A stretch of 64,000 bases of DNA from Clostridium sp. CAG:571 (GTDB taxonomy: Bacteria > Bacillota > Clostridia > TANB77 > CAG-508), in NCBI GenBank assembly GCA_000434015.1, contig HF999523.1, positions 263,423 to 327,422 on the forward strand, in the 5' to 3' direction. The notes beneath the pieces are model-generated. The model was not told the DNA's origin. It did no database searches and worked only from the letters and a program-made list of their open reading frames with translations. The translations under genes and the position numbers were made by a program. Positions 34,810 through 45,726 of this stretch are shown here, one piece after another (positions within the stretch are counted from its first letter, which is position 1; the number at the start of each line of letters is the position of its first letter).

Positions 34810-35677
34810 ATGCAAAAAAAAGAAAAATATTGGGTATGGTTATCAAATTTAAAATTAAAAAAGATTACATATATTAAGTTATTAGAAAAATATAAAGATC
34901 CAGAAAAAATATATAATTTAGAAAAACTAGAATTACATAATAATGATTTTTTGCAAAATGAAGAAATAGAAAAAATAGTTTCTTTAAAAAATATGAAGAA
35001 AATAGAATATTTTATAGAATATATGAAAAATAAAAATATAAAAATAATTACAATAAATGATGAAGAATATCCGCAAAAATTAAAAAACATATATGATTAT
35101 CCAATTTTATTATATTATAAAGGAAATATAGAAATATTAAAAAGAAAAAGTATTGCAATTATAGGAAGCAGAGATTGTACACAATATGGAATAAATATGG
35201 CAAAAAAAATAGCAAATGAATTATCAAACAGAAATATATATATTGTTAGTGGTCTTGCTAGGGGAATAGATACATGTGCACATATAGGAGCTATAAAGGA
35301 AAAAGCAAAAACAATTGCAGTATTAGGAAACGGTTTGGATAGTATATACCCAAGTGAAAATAAAAAATTATCAGAGATTATAATAGATAAAGGTGGACTT
35401 ATTTTGTCTGAATATATAATAGGAACAAAACCAGAAAAGAAAAATTTTCCTGAAAGAAATAGGATAATAAGTGGTATTGCAAATGGAGTAGTAGTTGTAG
35501 AAGCTAAAGAAAAAAGTGGATCTTTAATAACTGTAGATTTTGCTTTAGAACAAGGGAGAGATGTATATGCTGTACCACGGAAATATTACAAGTAAAAATT
35601 CTAGAGGAACTAATCAAATTATAAAAGAGGGAGCAAAACCAGTTACTAATATAAATGATATATTAATAGACTTATAA
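34810..35677 (+). CDS. dprA: DNA processing protein DprA, requires +1 frameshift at CGG
   Basis: DprA loads RecA on incoming single-stranded DNA during natural transformation. The product has an N-terminal helical part, the Rossmann-like IAIIGSRDCTQYG near residue 116, and VSGLARGIDTCAHIGA near 150. The main frame breaks at AVP. Skipping C 35578 gives the family signature VPGNITSKNSRGTN and then IIKEGAKPV. Joined reading 34810-35577 and 35579-35677 gives 288 residues. Unshifted reading stops at 35595 and loses the conserved VPGN motif. The ATG follows AAAGGAG. Confidence 0.93.
35578..35580 (+). other. Recoding site in dprA: CCA-C-GGA
   Basis: In-frame CGG (codon 257) followed by A. Skipping C 35578 restores VPGN, one of the best conserved motifs of DprA. 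Unshifted reading adds RKYYK and stops. Confidence 0.88.
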
Positions 35678-35710
35678 TTATATAATAATCAATATATACA
35701 AAACTTTAGT

Positions 35711-35762
35711 AAAAAAGTGAAATTATTATATTTAAATTTTATAAAATGCTTTTACTTTTTAT
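35711..35762 (+). terminator. Terminator after dprA
   Basis: An A-rich arm AAAAAAGTGAAA pairs with TTTTACTTTTT around a loop of about 25 bases and runs into T. It is some 35 bases after the recoded dprA stop, which fits the longer, shifted reading frame as the real gene end. Confidence 0.55.
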
Positions 35763-35840
35763 AAAATTGTAATATAATAAAATAGCAATTTATATAAATA
35801 AAAAATAATGTGTATTTTAGCTAGAAAGGAAAGGTTTTTT

Positions 35841-38432
35841 ATGGGAAAAAATACTAAAAATACAAACAAATATAAAACTGCAAATGGAAAGAAGAATAGT
35901 AAGGCTAAAGTAGTAAAAAAAATATGTTTAATATTAATTTTAATATTTGTACTACTAATATTAATTGCAGCTGGTATTTTTATGGGAATATTCTTTAGTG
36001 ACAAATTTGCAATGTCTAAGGAAGATTTATTAATCGACAATTCAAATACATTTATATATGATAGTGAAGGAAATTTAATAAAGGAATTACAAGGAGATGA
36101 GAATAGAAAAATAGTATCACTTGATGATATGCCATCTTATTTACCAAATGCTTTTATTGCGATTGAAGATGAAAGGTTTTATGATCATCATGGTGTTGAT
36201 ATAAAAAGATCAGCAGCAGCAACAGTTACATATGTATTTAATAGAGGAAAATCATCTTTTGGTGGAAGTACTATAACTCAGCAGTTAATAAAAAATATAA
36301 CTAATGAAAAAGAAGATGAAGGAAAAGCCGGAATACAAAGAAAAATAAGAGAAATGTCAAGAGCATATCAAATAGAAAAACTAATAACTAAAAAGCAAAT
36401 TCTTGAATTATATTTAAATATAATTTATCTTGGAGGTTATGGAAAAAATATATGTGGTGTAGAAGTTGCATCAGAATATTATTTTGATAAATCAGCAAGT
36501 GATTTATCCCTTGCCGAGAGTGCATTTTTAGCAGGAATAAATCATTCTCCTAATAATTATAATCCATTTATAGAAACAGATAATACAGAAAAAATTAAAA
36601 AAAGAACAAAAACTGTTTTAGAAAAAATGAAAGAATTAGGAATGATAAGCAGTGAGGATTATGATAAGGCAATAAGTGAAGTAGATGCAGGACTTCCTTT
36701 TAAACAAGGAAATTTGTCAAGTAAAACAGACATGTCTTACCATGTAGCAGCAGCGATAGAACAAGTAGCAAATCAAATGGTAGATGAAAAAGGAATGTCA
36801 TACGATTACGCTAAAAGCCGTTTATACGGTGGAGGATATAAACTTTATACAACACAGGTGTCTTCCATACAAAGCAGAATGCAAGAAGAATATGTAAAAG
36901 ATAAATATATAGTAAAATCAAAAAAAAATGATGGAGAACATAGTCAGTCTGCAATGGTAATTATAGATTATAAAACAGGACAGGTAGTTGGTTGCATGGG
37001 GGGCCTTGGAACAGATGTTAATGCTTTAGGCTTGAACAGAATAAATAGTGCAAGACAACCAGGTTCATCTATTAAACCATTAGCGTCTATTGCTCCATCA
37101 ATAGAAAAAAAAATAATAACAGCAGGAACTGTTTATGATGATTCACCAACTAGTTTTGATAATGGAAAATATAGTCCAAAAAACTCATCAGGATATAAAG
37201 GATTAATAACTGTAAGAAAGGCAATAGAAGTTTCTTCAAATGTTGTAGAAGTAAAAATAATGTCAGAATTAGGGCCAGAAAATTCTATTAAATTTTTAAA
37301 ACAATTAGGATTGGATCATTTAGATGAAAAAAGTGATAGTGGGTTAGCTTTAGTATTAGGAGGTCTTACTAATGGTGCAACACCATTAGAAATGGCAGGG
37401 GCATATGCAACAATTGCAAATGGCGGAGAATATATAACACCTACATTTTATACTAAATTAGTAGATTCACAAGGAAAAACAGTTCTACAACCAAAACAAG
37501 AAAAAAGAAGAGTAATGTCAGAAGGAACAGCATATATAACTAAAAGTATATTAAAAGCACCAGTTACTGGGGCAGAAGGAACAGCAACAAACTGTAAAAT
37601 TTCTGGAATGGATGTTGGTGCAAAAACTGGAACAACAGATGATAATTATGATAGATGGCTTTGTGGAATAACACCATACTATGCAGCAGCAACATGGTTT
37701 GGATTTGATAAATCTGAATACATAAGTTATAGTGGAAATCCTTCAGCCAAAATTTGGGCAGCTATAATGCAAGATATTCATAAAAATCTACCAAGTAAAA
37801 CTTTTGATAAACCAAGTAATATTGTAACAGCAAAAATATGCAAAGATTCAGGAAAATCAGCAACAAGTTCATGTTCTAATACATATACAGAAGAATTTGT
37901 ATCAGGAACTGTTCCATCAGCATGTGATGGACATGCAAAATTAAAAATATGTAAAGAATCAGGAAAACTTGCTAATGAATATTGTACAAATGTAGAAGAG
38001 AAAACAGTTTTACAGCAGCCAGAAAAAGAGAAAAATGGAAAATGGAAAACAAGTGCGGGAAGTAAATATAGTACAATAACAGAAGTTTGTGATATTCATA
38101 AAGAACCTGAGAATAATAACACAACAAATGAAATTGATACTCCGGATGTAGACGATCAATTAGATATAAAAAAAGTTAAAGTACCAAATGTTGTGGGAAA
38201 AACAGAAAGTGAAGCAAAGTCAATATTGTTAGCAGCAAAATTAAGATGTAAAATAGCAACAGGAAAGGATAAAACAAAAGAAGCGGGAATTGTATTAAAA
38301 CAAAGTAGAAAAACTGGGGAAGAAGTAAAAGAAGATACAATTATAACAATTACAATAAATGAAAAATCTAATGATGATGATAATAATAACAATAACAATA
38401 CTTTACAAAATGTAGTAAATACAGTTGAATAG
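35841..38432 (+). CDS. Class A penicillin-binding protein (PBP1A type) with PASTA domain
   Basis: This bifunctional cell-wall enzyme polymerises and cross-links peptidoglycan. The 863-residue product has one N-terminal membrane helix (about 25-52), a GT51 glycosyltransferase with AIEDERFYDHHGVD near 105-118, and a transpeptidase with SSIK near 407, SSN near 465 and KTG near 594. A PASTA domain (VPNVVGKTESEAKSILL) lies near 780-845. The C-terminus is Asn-rich. The start at 35841 follows AAGGAAAGG. Confidence 0.95.
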   Translation: MGKNTKNTNKYKTANGKKNSKAKVVKKICLILILIFVLLILIAAGIFMGIFFSDKFAMSKEDLLIDNSNTFIYDSEGNLIKELQGDENRKIVSLDDMPSYLPNAFIAIEDERFYDHHGVDIKRSAAATVTYVFNRGKSSFGGSTITQQLIKNITNEKEDEGKAGIQRKIREMSRAYQIEKLITKKQILELYLNIIYLGGYGKNICGVEVASEYYFDKSASDLSLAESAFLAGINHSPNNYNPFIETDNTEKIKKRTKTVLEKMKELGMISSEDYDKAISEVDAGLPFKQGNLSSKTDMSYHVAAAIEQVANQMVDEKGMSYDYAKSRLYGGGYKLYTTQVSSIQSRMQEEYVKDKYIVKSKKNDGEHSQSAMVIIDYKTGQVVGCMGGLGTDVNALGLNRINSARQPGSSIKPLASIAPSIEKKIITAGTVYDDSPTSFDNGKYSPKNSSGYKGLITVRKAIEVSSNVVEVKIMSELGPENSIKFLKQLGLDHLDEKSDSGLALVLGGLTNGATPLEMAGAYATIANGGEYITPTFYTKLVDSQGKTVLQPKQEKRRVMSEGTAYITKSILKAPVTGAEGTATNCKISGMDVGAKTGTTDDNYDRWLCGITPYYAAATWFGFDKSEYISYSGNPSAKIWAAIMQDIHKNLPSKTFDKPSNIVTAKICKDSGKSATSSCSNTYTEEFVSGTVPSACDGHAKLKICKESGKLANEYCTNVEEKTVLQQPEKEKNGKWKTSAGSKYSTITEVCDIHKEPENNNTTNEIDTPDVDDQLDIKKVKVPNVVGKTESEAKSILLAAKLRCKIATGKDKTKEAGIVLKQSRKTGEEVKEDTIITITINEKSNDDDNNNNNNTLQNVVNTVE

Positions 38433-38509
38433 TATTATTAAAAAAAACGGATATAATAAATATACATGAAGAAAAAGCTAAAAGAAGGTTAGAAGGGAGC
38501 CTCTAAATT

Positions 38510-39544
38510 ATGAAAGGTAATAAAAATAATTCGTGGTTTAAAGAATTATTTGCAAGTATAAAGGATTTTGATAAATATCAAGATTATGCTACAGAAAAAA
38601 CAAGTAAGTCAATTATATACTTTCTAAAGGTAATTGCAGTTTTTACTTTAATATTAGGGCTAATATTAACTTACAAAATACATTTAGAAAAAGAAGATTT
38701 GGTTAAATATATAAATGAAAACATATCAGAAATTAAATTTGAAAACAATAATTTGGCAGTGAATGATAATAAACAATTAATATTAGAAAATAAGTTATTA
38801 TCTAATTCTATGATAATAATTAATACATCCAATATAGATGAAGAAAAACTTAAGAGCTATAAAGAAAATATTAGTGACTATGATAATGGAATAATTTTAT
38901 TAAAAAACAAAATAATTATAAATAGCAATATAAATGGAAAAGATGACGAATATTATTATGAAGAAATTGCTAAAAATTATAATATTACAAACTTAAATAA
39001 AGAAGAAATTTTAAAAAAATTAAATGAAAATCAAATGATAATATTTTATATAATGTTCTTTATAATTTTTTATATTTGCATGTTTATAATGTATTTTATA
39101 ACAATTATGATGTATGTTATAATGTTAGCTTTATTGGGAAGAATAACATCTATTTTATTAAGAATTCCTCTAAAATATAAATCTGTATTAAATATGGCAT
39201 TACATGCACTAACACTTCCAACTATTTTAAATCTTATTTATATAATAGTAAATTTGTATACAGGATTTAATATTGAGTATTTTCAAGTTATGTATAGTGC
39301 AATATCATATGTGTATATAATAACAGGGATTTTGATGATAAAAGCAGACTTTATAAAAAAGCAGCTTGAGTTAAATAAAATTCTAGAAGAACAACAAAAA
39401 ATAAGAGAAGAATATAAGACAAATGGTGAAAATACTGAAAGTAAAGAAAATGATGGCAAAGACAGCAATAATAATGGACATAAAGATAATAATGATGAAG
39501 AAAAAAGTAAGCAAATCCAAAAACCAGAAATAGATAATGACTAA
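38510..39544 (+). CDS. DUF1189 family membrane protein
   Basis: The 344-residue product has a first membrane helix near 36-54, a soluble part of about 115 residues, and four or five further helices between about 180 and 282. The tail is very hydrophilic (NGHKDNNDEEKSKQIQKPE). The N-terminal SWFKELFASIKDFDKYQDY fits DUF1189, a family of unknown role common in Firmicutes. GAAGGGAG precedes the ATG. ftsH follows after 23 bases. Confidence 0.78.
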   Translation: MKGNKNNSWFKELFASIKDFDKYQDYATEKTSKSIIYFLKVIAVFTLILGLILTYKIHLEKEDLVKYINENISEIKFENNNLAVNDNKQLILENKLLSNSMIIINTSNIDEEKLKSYKENISDYDNGIILLKNKIIINSNINGKDDEYYYEEIAKNYNITNLNKEEILKKLNENQMIIFYIMFFIIFYICMFIMYFITIMMYVIMLALLGRITSILLRIPLKYKSVLNMALHALTLPTILNLIYIIVNLYTGFNIEYFQVMYSAISYVYIITGILMIKADFIKKQLELNKILEEQQKIREEYKTNGENTESKENDGKDSNNNGHKDNNDEEKSKQIQKPEIDND

Positions 39545-39567
39545 ACTAGAAGGGAGTATTAATAGAT

Positions 39568-41379
39568 ATGAGTTCTAAAAACAAAGAAGAAAACAATAAA
39601 AAACAGAAATATTATATAATATTAGGAATTATTGTTCTATGTATATTATTGGCAATTTTAACAGTTTTTATGGTAAATGAGAAAACAAAAGAGAAAGATA
39701 ATGAAATTGCATACACAGAATTAATAAAAGAAATAAATGATGGTAATATAGAAAAAATTGAGATGACAGTTGGAAGTACAACTATAAAAGTCAAATTAAA
39801 AAGTGTTGAAGAAGAAAAAAAATCAATTGTTCCAAGCACACAACCTTTTGTGGAGTTAATACAAGACAAAGTTGAAAATGGAAATAATATAGAATTGATA
39901 CAAAAACAACCAAATGCATTTATAACAATTGGAAAAACATTATTTTCATTATTGCCAACGATAATGTTAGTAATATTGTTCGTACTAATTTTTAAAATGC
40001 AAGGACTTGGCGAAAAAGGAAAAGTATATGATGCAGACACTAAAAATACAAAAATAAAGTTTAAAGATGTTGCAGGTCTAGAAGAAGAAAAACAAGAAAT
40101 GATAGAAATAGTTGACTTTTTAAAACATCCTAAGAAATTTTATGAAATGGGAGCAAAAGTTCCAAGAGGTGTATTATTATGTGGTAAACCTGGAACAGGA
40201 AAGACTTTAATTGCAAAAGCAATTGCGGGAGAAGCAAATGTGCCATTTATATCAATGAGTGGATCAGAATTTATAGAAATGTTTGCAGGTCTTGGAGCAT
40301 CAAGAGTAAGAAAACTATTTGAAAAAGCAAAGAAGATGGCTCCTTGTATAGTATTTATAGATGAAATTGATGCAATAGGCTCAAGGAGAACTACTCAAAC
40401 AGGTTCTGAAAGTGAAAATAATCAAACATTAAATCAATTATTAGTAGAAATGGATGGATTTGATACAGAAGAAACTATTATAGTTTTAGCAGCAACTAAC
40501 AGACCAGAAATGCTTGATAAAGCTTTACTAAGACCGGGAAGATTTGATAGACAAATTACTATAGCTCTTCCAGATTTAAAAGGAAGAGAAGAAATTTTAA
40601 AAATTCATGCAAAGGAAAAGAAATTTGCTAATGATGTTAATTTAAAAAACATAGCAGAAGATACAGCAGGATTTACTGGTGCAGAACTTGCTAATATTTT
40701 AAATGAAGCAGCTATAATTGCTACTATAAGAAATAAAGAATCAATAACTAATAAGGATATAGAAGATGCAGTGAAAAAAGTTACTGTAGGACTAGAAAAA
40801 CATAGTAGAGTAATTTCAGATAAAGATAAAAGATTAACAGCTTTCCATGAAGCAGGACATGCAATTGTTAGTAGATATTTAGAGACACAAAAAGATATAA
40901 AAGAAGTTTCAATCATTCCAAGAGGCGTTGCAGGTGGATATACAATGTATAAAACAAATGAAGATAAATTTTATGTATCTAAAACAGAGATGGAAGAAAA
41001 ATTAATTGCACTTTTAGGTGGTCGTGCGGCAGAAAAAATAGCATTAAATGATATATCTACAGGAGCAAGTAACGATATAGAAGTAGCTACTAAAATAGCA
41101 AAGGATATGGTAACTATTTATGGAATGAGTGATGTTATAGGACCAATATCAATAAATACAGATCAAGATCCATATGAATTACAATTACTTGGAGATAAAT
41201 TTAGTGACTGTATTGGTGCAGAAATAAAAATATTAGTTGATAATGCATATATTCAAGCACAAACAATACTATCAAACCATATGGACAAACTAAATGCAGT
41301 AGCAGAAACTTTATTAGTAAAAGAGGTTATTTCAGAAAAAGAATTTGAAAGCTTTTTTGAGGATGAAAAAAATGCTTGA
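39568..41379 (+). CDS. ftsH: ATP-dependent zinc metalloprotease FtsH
   Basis: FtsH degrades membrane and regulatory proteins. The 603-residue product has two N-terminal membrane helices (about 12-33 and 125-144) and an AAA domain with Walker A GKPGTGKT near 207. Walker B IVFIDEIDAIG and SRH motifs follow, and the M41 peptidase carries HEAGH near 428. The C-terminal third has the expected GGRAAEKIALNDISTGASND. The ATG follows GAAGGGAG. No partner such as tilS or hpt lies next to it, unlike in many Firmicutes. Confidence 0.96.
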   Translation: MSSKNKEENNKKQKYYIILGIIVLCILLAILTVFMVNEKTKEKDNEIAYTELIKEINDGNIEKIEMTVGSTTIKVKLKSVEEEKKSIVPSTQPFVELIQDKVENGNNIELIQKQPNAFITIGKTLFSLLPTIMLVILFVLIFKMQGLGEKGKVYDADTKNTKIKFKDVAGLEEEKQEMIEIVDFLKHPKKFYEMGAKVPRGVLLCGKPGTGKTLIAKAIAGEANVPFISMSGSEFIEMFAGLGASRVRKLFEKAKKMAPCIVFIDEIDAIGSRRTTQTGSESENNQTLNQLLVEMDGFDTEETIIVLAATNRPEMLDKALLRPGRFDRQITIALPDLKGREEILKIHAKEKKFANDVNLKNIAEDTAGFTGAELANILNEAAIIATIRNKESITNKDIEDAVKKVTVGLEKHSRVISDKDKRLTAFHEAGHAIVSRYLETQKDIKEVSIIPRGVAGGYTMYKTNEDKFYVSKTEMEEKLIALLGGRAAEKIALNDISTGASNDIEVATKIAKDMVTIYGMSDVIGPISINTDQDPYELQLLGDKFSDCIGAEIKILVDNAYIQAQTILSNHMDKLNAVAETLLVKEVISEKEFESFFEDEKNA

Positions 41380-41434
41380 AAAATTTGATAAAAGGTGATA
41401 ATATATAGATATTATAATTAAAAATACAATAAAA

Positions 41435-41675
41435 AGGACAACACAAATAAAGTAAAACTAATAGAGAACTAGATAAATTGGTGGAATTCTAGTAAGATAA
41501 TAATTTATTTGTTATCACCTTTTTGGTAGTTTGATTGAAAAACATAGTAAATTAAACCGTAGTCTTTGCGTTAAAAAGAGTAGAGAGAAAAAATTATTAA
41601 AATTTTTTAATATAGGTGGTACCGCGGAAAAGAATTCGTCCTAAAGTTTTAGGATGAATTCTTATTTTTTTGAAA
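41435..41675 (+). promoter_or_regulatory. T-box leader of ileS
   Basis: The T-box sequence AGGTGGTACCGCGG is at 41614-41627, followed by a 16-bp terminator (41630-41645 with 41648-41663) and a T-run. Upstream lies about 170 bases that can form stem I and further stems. Uncharged tRNA-Ile is expected to bind and prevent termination. I could not fix the specifier codon with confidence. The leader fills most of the 341 bases between ftsH and ileS. Confidence 0.92.
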
Positions 41676-41720
41676 AAAATAAAAACAATATTTATAAAAT
41701 AATAAAAAGGAGAGATTAGT

Positions 41721-44498
41721 ATGTGTGAAAATTGTGAACCTAAAAAAGATTATGGCAAAACTTTAAACTTGCCAAAAACAGATTTTCCAATGAGAGGAAA
41801 TTTACCAGAAAATGAACCAAAAATATTTGAAGAGATATTTGAAAAAGGTTTATACGAAAAAATGTTAAAAAAGAATGCAGGAAAAGAGCCTTTTGTATTA
41901 CATGATGGACCTCCTTATGCAAATGGAGAAATTCATACAGGACATGCACTAAATAAAGTTCTAAAAGATACTATAGTAAGATATAAAAATTTAAAAGGAT
42001 ATTATACTCCTTTTGTACCAGGTTTTGATACACATGGTATGCCAACAGAAAAAAAGGCAATAGAAAAGTTAGGATTAAATAGAGATGAAATACCTGTTGT
42101 AAAATTTAGAGATACATGCAAAGAATTTAATAAAGAATACATAAAAAAACAAACAGAAGGATTTAAAAGGTTAGGAGCAATAGGAGATTGGGAAAATCCA
42201 TATATAACATATCAACCACAAATGGAAGCAAAACAAATAGGTGTATTTGGAAACATGTACAAAAAGGGATATATATATAAAGGATTAAAACCAGTTTATT
42301 GGTGTACTGATTGTGAAACAGCTTTAGCAGAAGCTGAAATAGAATATAAAGATATAAAATCTAATACAGCTTATGTGAAATTTCCAGTAATAGAAGGAAA
42401 AGGTTTGTTTGATGAAAGAGATACATATGTTGTAATATGGACAACAACTCCATGGACTCTTCCAGGCAATACAGGAATAACAATAAGCCCAGAATTTAAA
42501 TATAGTTTAGTTGATGTACAAGGCGAAAAACTAATAATGGCATCTGAACTTGTAGATAAAGTAATGGAAGTTGCAAAAATAGATGATTATTCTGTAATAA
42601 AAGAGTATGAAGGAAATGAATTAGAAGGTGTAATATGTAAACATCCTTTTATAGAAAGAGAATCTAGAGTAGTTCTTGGTAGTGATGATACAATTTTAGT
42701 AGAATTAGATACTGGTACTGGTGCAGTACATACAGCTCCAGGATATGGTAAAGAAGATTACCTTTGTGGATTAAAAAATAAATTAGATATGGTTGTAACA
42801 GTAGATAGTAAAGGGCATCAAACAGAAGAAGCTGGACCTTTTGCAGGAATGTATTATGCAAAATCTGATAAAGAAATAATAAAATGGTTAGATGAGCATA
42901 ATTTCTTACTTGCAAAACAAGAAATAACTCACTCATATCCACATTGTTGGAGATGTAAACATCCAGTTATATATAGAGCAACTAGCCAATGGTTTGCATC
43001 TATAGATGGATTTAGAAAGGAAGCTTTAGAAGCAATAAAAGATGTAAAATGGTATCCTACATGGGGAGAGGAACGTATTACAAAAATGATTGAAGATAGA
43101 AATGATTGGTGTATTTCACGTCAAAGAACATGGGGCGTTCCACTTCCAATATTCTATTGCAAAGATTGTGAAAAAGAATATGTAACATCTGAAAGTTTAG
43201 ATAAAGTTCAAAAAATAGTAGAAAAAAATGGAAGCAATGCTTGGTTTGAGTTAACAGAAAAAGAACTTATGCCAGAAGGTGCAAAGTGTACAGAATGTGG
43301 ATGTACAGAGTTTGTAAAAGAAACAGATATTATGGATGTATGGTTTGATTCAGGATCAACACATGAATCTGTACTAGCTGAAAGAGGATTACCAGAAGCA
43401 AACCTATATTTAGAGGGAAGTGACCAATATAGAGGTTGGTTTCAATCTTCATTATTAACATCAGTAGCAACAAAAGGAAAAGCACCATATAAAGAAGTTG
43501 TAACACATGGATATGTTGTTGATGAAAAAGGTAGAAAAATGTCTAAGAGTTTAGGAAATGGTATTGACCCTATGGAATTAATAAATGAATTTGGTGCAGA
43601 TATATTAAGACTATGGGCTTTATCATCAGATTATACATCAGATGTTAGTATATCAAAAGGTATAATAAAACAAGTAGCAGAAGTTTATAGAAAAATACGT
43701 AATACAGCAAGATTTATATTAGGAAATATAAGTGATTTTGATGTTAATAATCCTGTAAGTTATGAAGAACTACAAGAAATAGATAAATGGGCTTTAACAA
43801 AACTAAATAAACTAATAGAAGATTGTAGTAATGCATATGATGGATATGACTTTAAAAAAGCATACCAAGCAATAAATCAATTCTGTGTTGTAGATATGAG
43901 TAATTTCTATTTAGATATAATAAAAGACAGATTATATACAGAAAAACTAAATTCTATAGAAAGAAGAGCAGCTCAAACTACAATGTATGAAATACTACAA
44001 GCATTAGTAAGAATATTAGCACCAATGACATGTTTTACAGCAGAAGAAATATGGAAATTTATGCCACATAAAGATAATGAAAAATTAGATAGTGTAATGC
44101 TTTCATATTATCCAGAAATAAATGAAAAATATAACAATAAAGAATTAGAAGAAAAGTGGAATAAAATAATAAAAATAAAAGAACTTGTTAGTAAAAAGTT
44201 AGAAGAAGCTAGAAGTGAAAAAGTAATAGGACATTCATTAAATGCAAAAGTAACTTTATATGCAGAAAAAGATGAATATGAATTTTTATTAGAAAATAAA
44301 GAGTTGTTAATGACTGTATTTATAGTATCTGGTTTAGAAATAGAAAAAAATGAAAGAAAAAATGAAGAAAAAATTGGAGTAAAAGTAGAAGTAGCAGATG
44401 GTAAAAAATGTGAAAGATGTTGGATGTATAGTACAACAGTAGGGGAAGATAAGGAAAATCCTAATATATGTCATAGATGTAGTGAAGCTTTAAAATAA
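41721..44498 (+). CDS. ileS: Isoleucyl-tRNA synthetase
   Basis: IleRS charges tRNA-Ile. The 925-residue product has the class I HIGH-like PYANGEIHTGHALNK near residue 66, the CP1 editing domain (TTTPWTLPGNTGI near 240), KMSKS in GRKMSKSLGNGID near 605, and a C-terminal zinc finger (CERCWMYSTTV and CHRC). This is the bacterial type. The ATG follows AAAGGAGAG. A T-box precedes it and a strong hairpin follows. Confidence 0.97.
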   Translation: MCENCEPKKDYGKTLNLPKTDFPMRGNLPENEPKIFEEIFEKGLYEKMLKKNAGKEPFVLHDGPPYANGEIHTGHALNKVLKDTIVRYKNLKGYYTPFVPGFDTHGMPTEKKAIEKLGLNRDEIPVVKFRDTCKEFNKEYIKKQTEGFKRLGAIGDWENPYITYQPQMEAKQIGVFGNMYKKGYIYKGLKPVYWCTDCETALAEAEIEYKDIKSNTAYVKFPVIEGKGLFDERDTYVVIWTTTPWTLPGNTGITISPEFKYSLVDVQGEKLIMASELVDKVMEVAKIDDYSVIKEYEGNELEGVICKHPFIERESRVVLGSDDTILVELDTGTGAVHTAPGYGKEDYLCGLKNKLDMVVTVDSKGHQTEEAGPFAGMYYAKSDKEIIKWLDEHNFLLAKQEITHSYPHCWRCKHPVIYRATSQWFASIDGFRKEALEAIKDVKWYPTWGEERITKMIEDRNDWCISRQRTWGVPLPIFYCKDCEKEYVTSESLDKVQKIVEKNGSNAWFELTEKELMPEGAKCTECGCTEFVKETDIMDVWFDSGSTHESVLAERGLPEANLYLEGSDQYRGWFQSSLLTSVATKGKAPYKEVVTHGYVVDEKGRKMSKSLGNGIDPMELINEFGADILRLWALSSDYTSDVSISKGIIKQVAEVYRKIRNTARFILGNISDFDVNNPVSYEELQEIDKWALTKLNKLIEDCSNAYDGYDFKKAYQAINQFCVVDMSNFYLDIIKDRLYTEKLNSIERRAAQTTMYEILQALVRILAPMTCFTAEEIWKFMPHKDNEKLDSVMLSYYPEINEKYNNKELEEKWNKIIKIKELVSKKLEEARSEKVIGHSLNAKVTLYAEKDEYEFLLENKELLMTVFIVSGLEIEKNERKNEEKIGVKVEVADGKKCERCWMYSTTVGEDKENPNICHRCSEALK

Positions 44499-44505
44499 AT
44501 TATTT

Positions 44506-44540
44506 GGCGTAAATACTAAAAAATAGTATTTACGCCTTGA
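44506..44540 (+). terminator. Terminator-like hairpin after ileS
   Basis: A perfect 13-bp stem (44506-44518 with 44524-44536) starting GGCGTAAATACTA, with a 5-base loop. The T-content just after it is weak, so it may act as a terminator with low efficiency or as a 3'-end stabiliser. Confidence 0.65.
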
Positions 44541-44634
44541 AAATTTTAGTTACATTATGTTGCCAGAATACAAAAAATCTTGTATAATACTAAAGAAACT
44601 TATAAGATATTGTGAAAGAGGGAAAAAATAAAAA

Positions 44635-45660
44635 ATGAAAGTTACAGATTTTAATTATAATTTACCAGAAGAATTAATAGCACAAGTACCAATAGAAAAA
44701 AGAGATGAATCAAGATTAATGGTTTTGGATAGAGAAAAAAAGACAATAGAACATAAAGTTTTTAAAGATATTTTAGATTACTTAAAACCAGGAGATTGTT
44801 TGGTAAGAAATAATACAAAAGTAATTCCAGCAAGGCTTTATGGAGTAAAAGAAGAAACTGGAGCAAATGTAGAATTTTTACTTTTGCATAGAGTAGAAGG
44901 AGACATTTGGGAAGTTATGGTAAGACCAGGGAAAAAATTAATGCCTGGAGCAAAAGTATCTTTTGGAGATGGAATATTAAAAGCAGAAATATTAGAAAAA
45001 ATGGATGATGGAAATAGAAAAGTAAAATTTGAATATAATGGAATATTTAATGAAATATTAGATAAAATAGGACTTATGCCATTACCACCATATATAAAGG
45101 AGAGATTAAAAGAGAAAGATAGATATCAAACTGTGTATGCAAAATATGAAGGTTCTGCAGCTGCACCTACAGCAGGATTGCACTTTACAGATGAACTATT
45201 AGAAAAAATAAAAGAAAAAGGTGTCGAAATATCAAATGTAACATTACATGTTGGAATAGGAACTTTTAGACCTGTTAAAGTAGAAAACATAGAAGAACAT
45301 GATATGCATTCAGAGCATTATTATATAAAAAAAGAAGATGCAGATAAAATAAATAATGCAAGAAAAAATGGCGGAAGAATTATAGCTGTTGGAACCACTT
45401 CTTGTAGAGTTTTAGAGTCTATTTCAGATGAAAACGGTATTGTACATGAAACAGAAGGAGATACTAGTATATTTATATATCCAGGATATAAATTTAAATG
45501 TATAGATTGTTTAATTACTAATTTTCATTTACCAGAATCTACATTAATTATGCTTGTATCAGCACTTGCCGGAAAAGATTATATAATGAAAGCATATGAA
45601 GAAGCAGTAAAAGAAAAATATAAATTCTTTAGTTTTGGTGATGCAATGTTTATTAAATAA
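44635..45660 (+). CDS. queA: S-adenosylmethionine:tRNA ribosyltransferase-isomerase
   Basis: QueA adds the epoxycyclopentanediol part of queuosine to tRNA. The 341-residue product has MKVTDFNYNLPEELIAQVP, RDESRLMVLDR, the PTAGLHFTDELLEKI motif near 178 and a C-terminal TNFHLPESTLIMLVSALAG. The ATG follows AGAGGG. tgt, which acts one step earlier in the same pathway, follows after 66 bases. Confidence 0.96.
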   Translation: MKVTDFNYNLPEELIAQVPIEKRDESRLMVLDREKKTIEHKVFKDILDYLKPGDCLVRNNTKVIPARLYGVKEETGANVEFLLLHRVEGDIWEVMVRPGKKLMPGAKVSFGDGILKAEILEKMDDGNRKVKFEYNGIFNEILDKIGLMPLPPYIKERLKEKDRYQTVYAKYEGSAAAPTAGLHFTDELLEKIKEKGVEISNVTLHVGIGTFRPVKVENIEEHDMHSEHYYIKKEDADKINNARKNGGRIIAVGTTSCRVLESISDENGIVHETEGDTSIFIYPGYKFKCIDCLITNFHLPESTLIMLVSALAGKDYIMKAYEEAVKEKYKFFSFGDAMFIK

Positions 45661-45726
45661 AATGGTTATTTAAATTTGAATTTGTAAAAATATTTTAAGC
45701 AATATAAAAATAAGTAAGGAGGAAAA

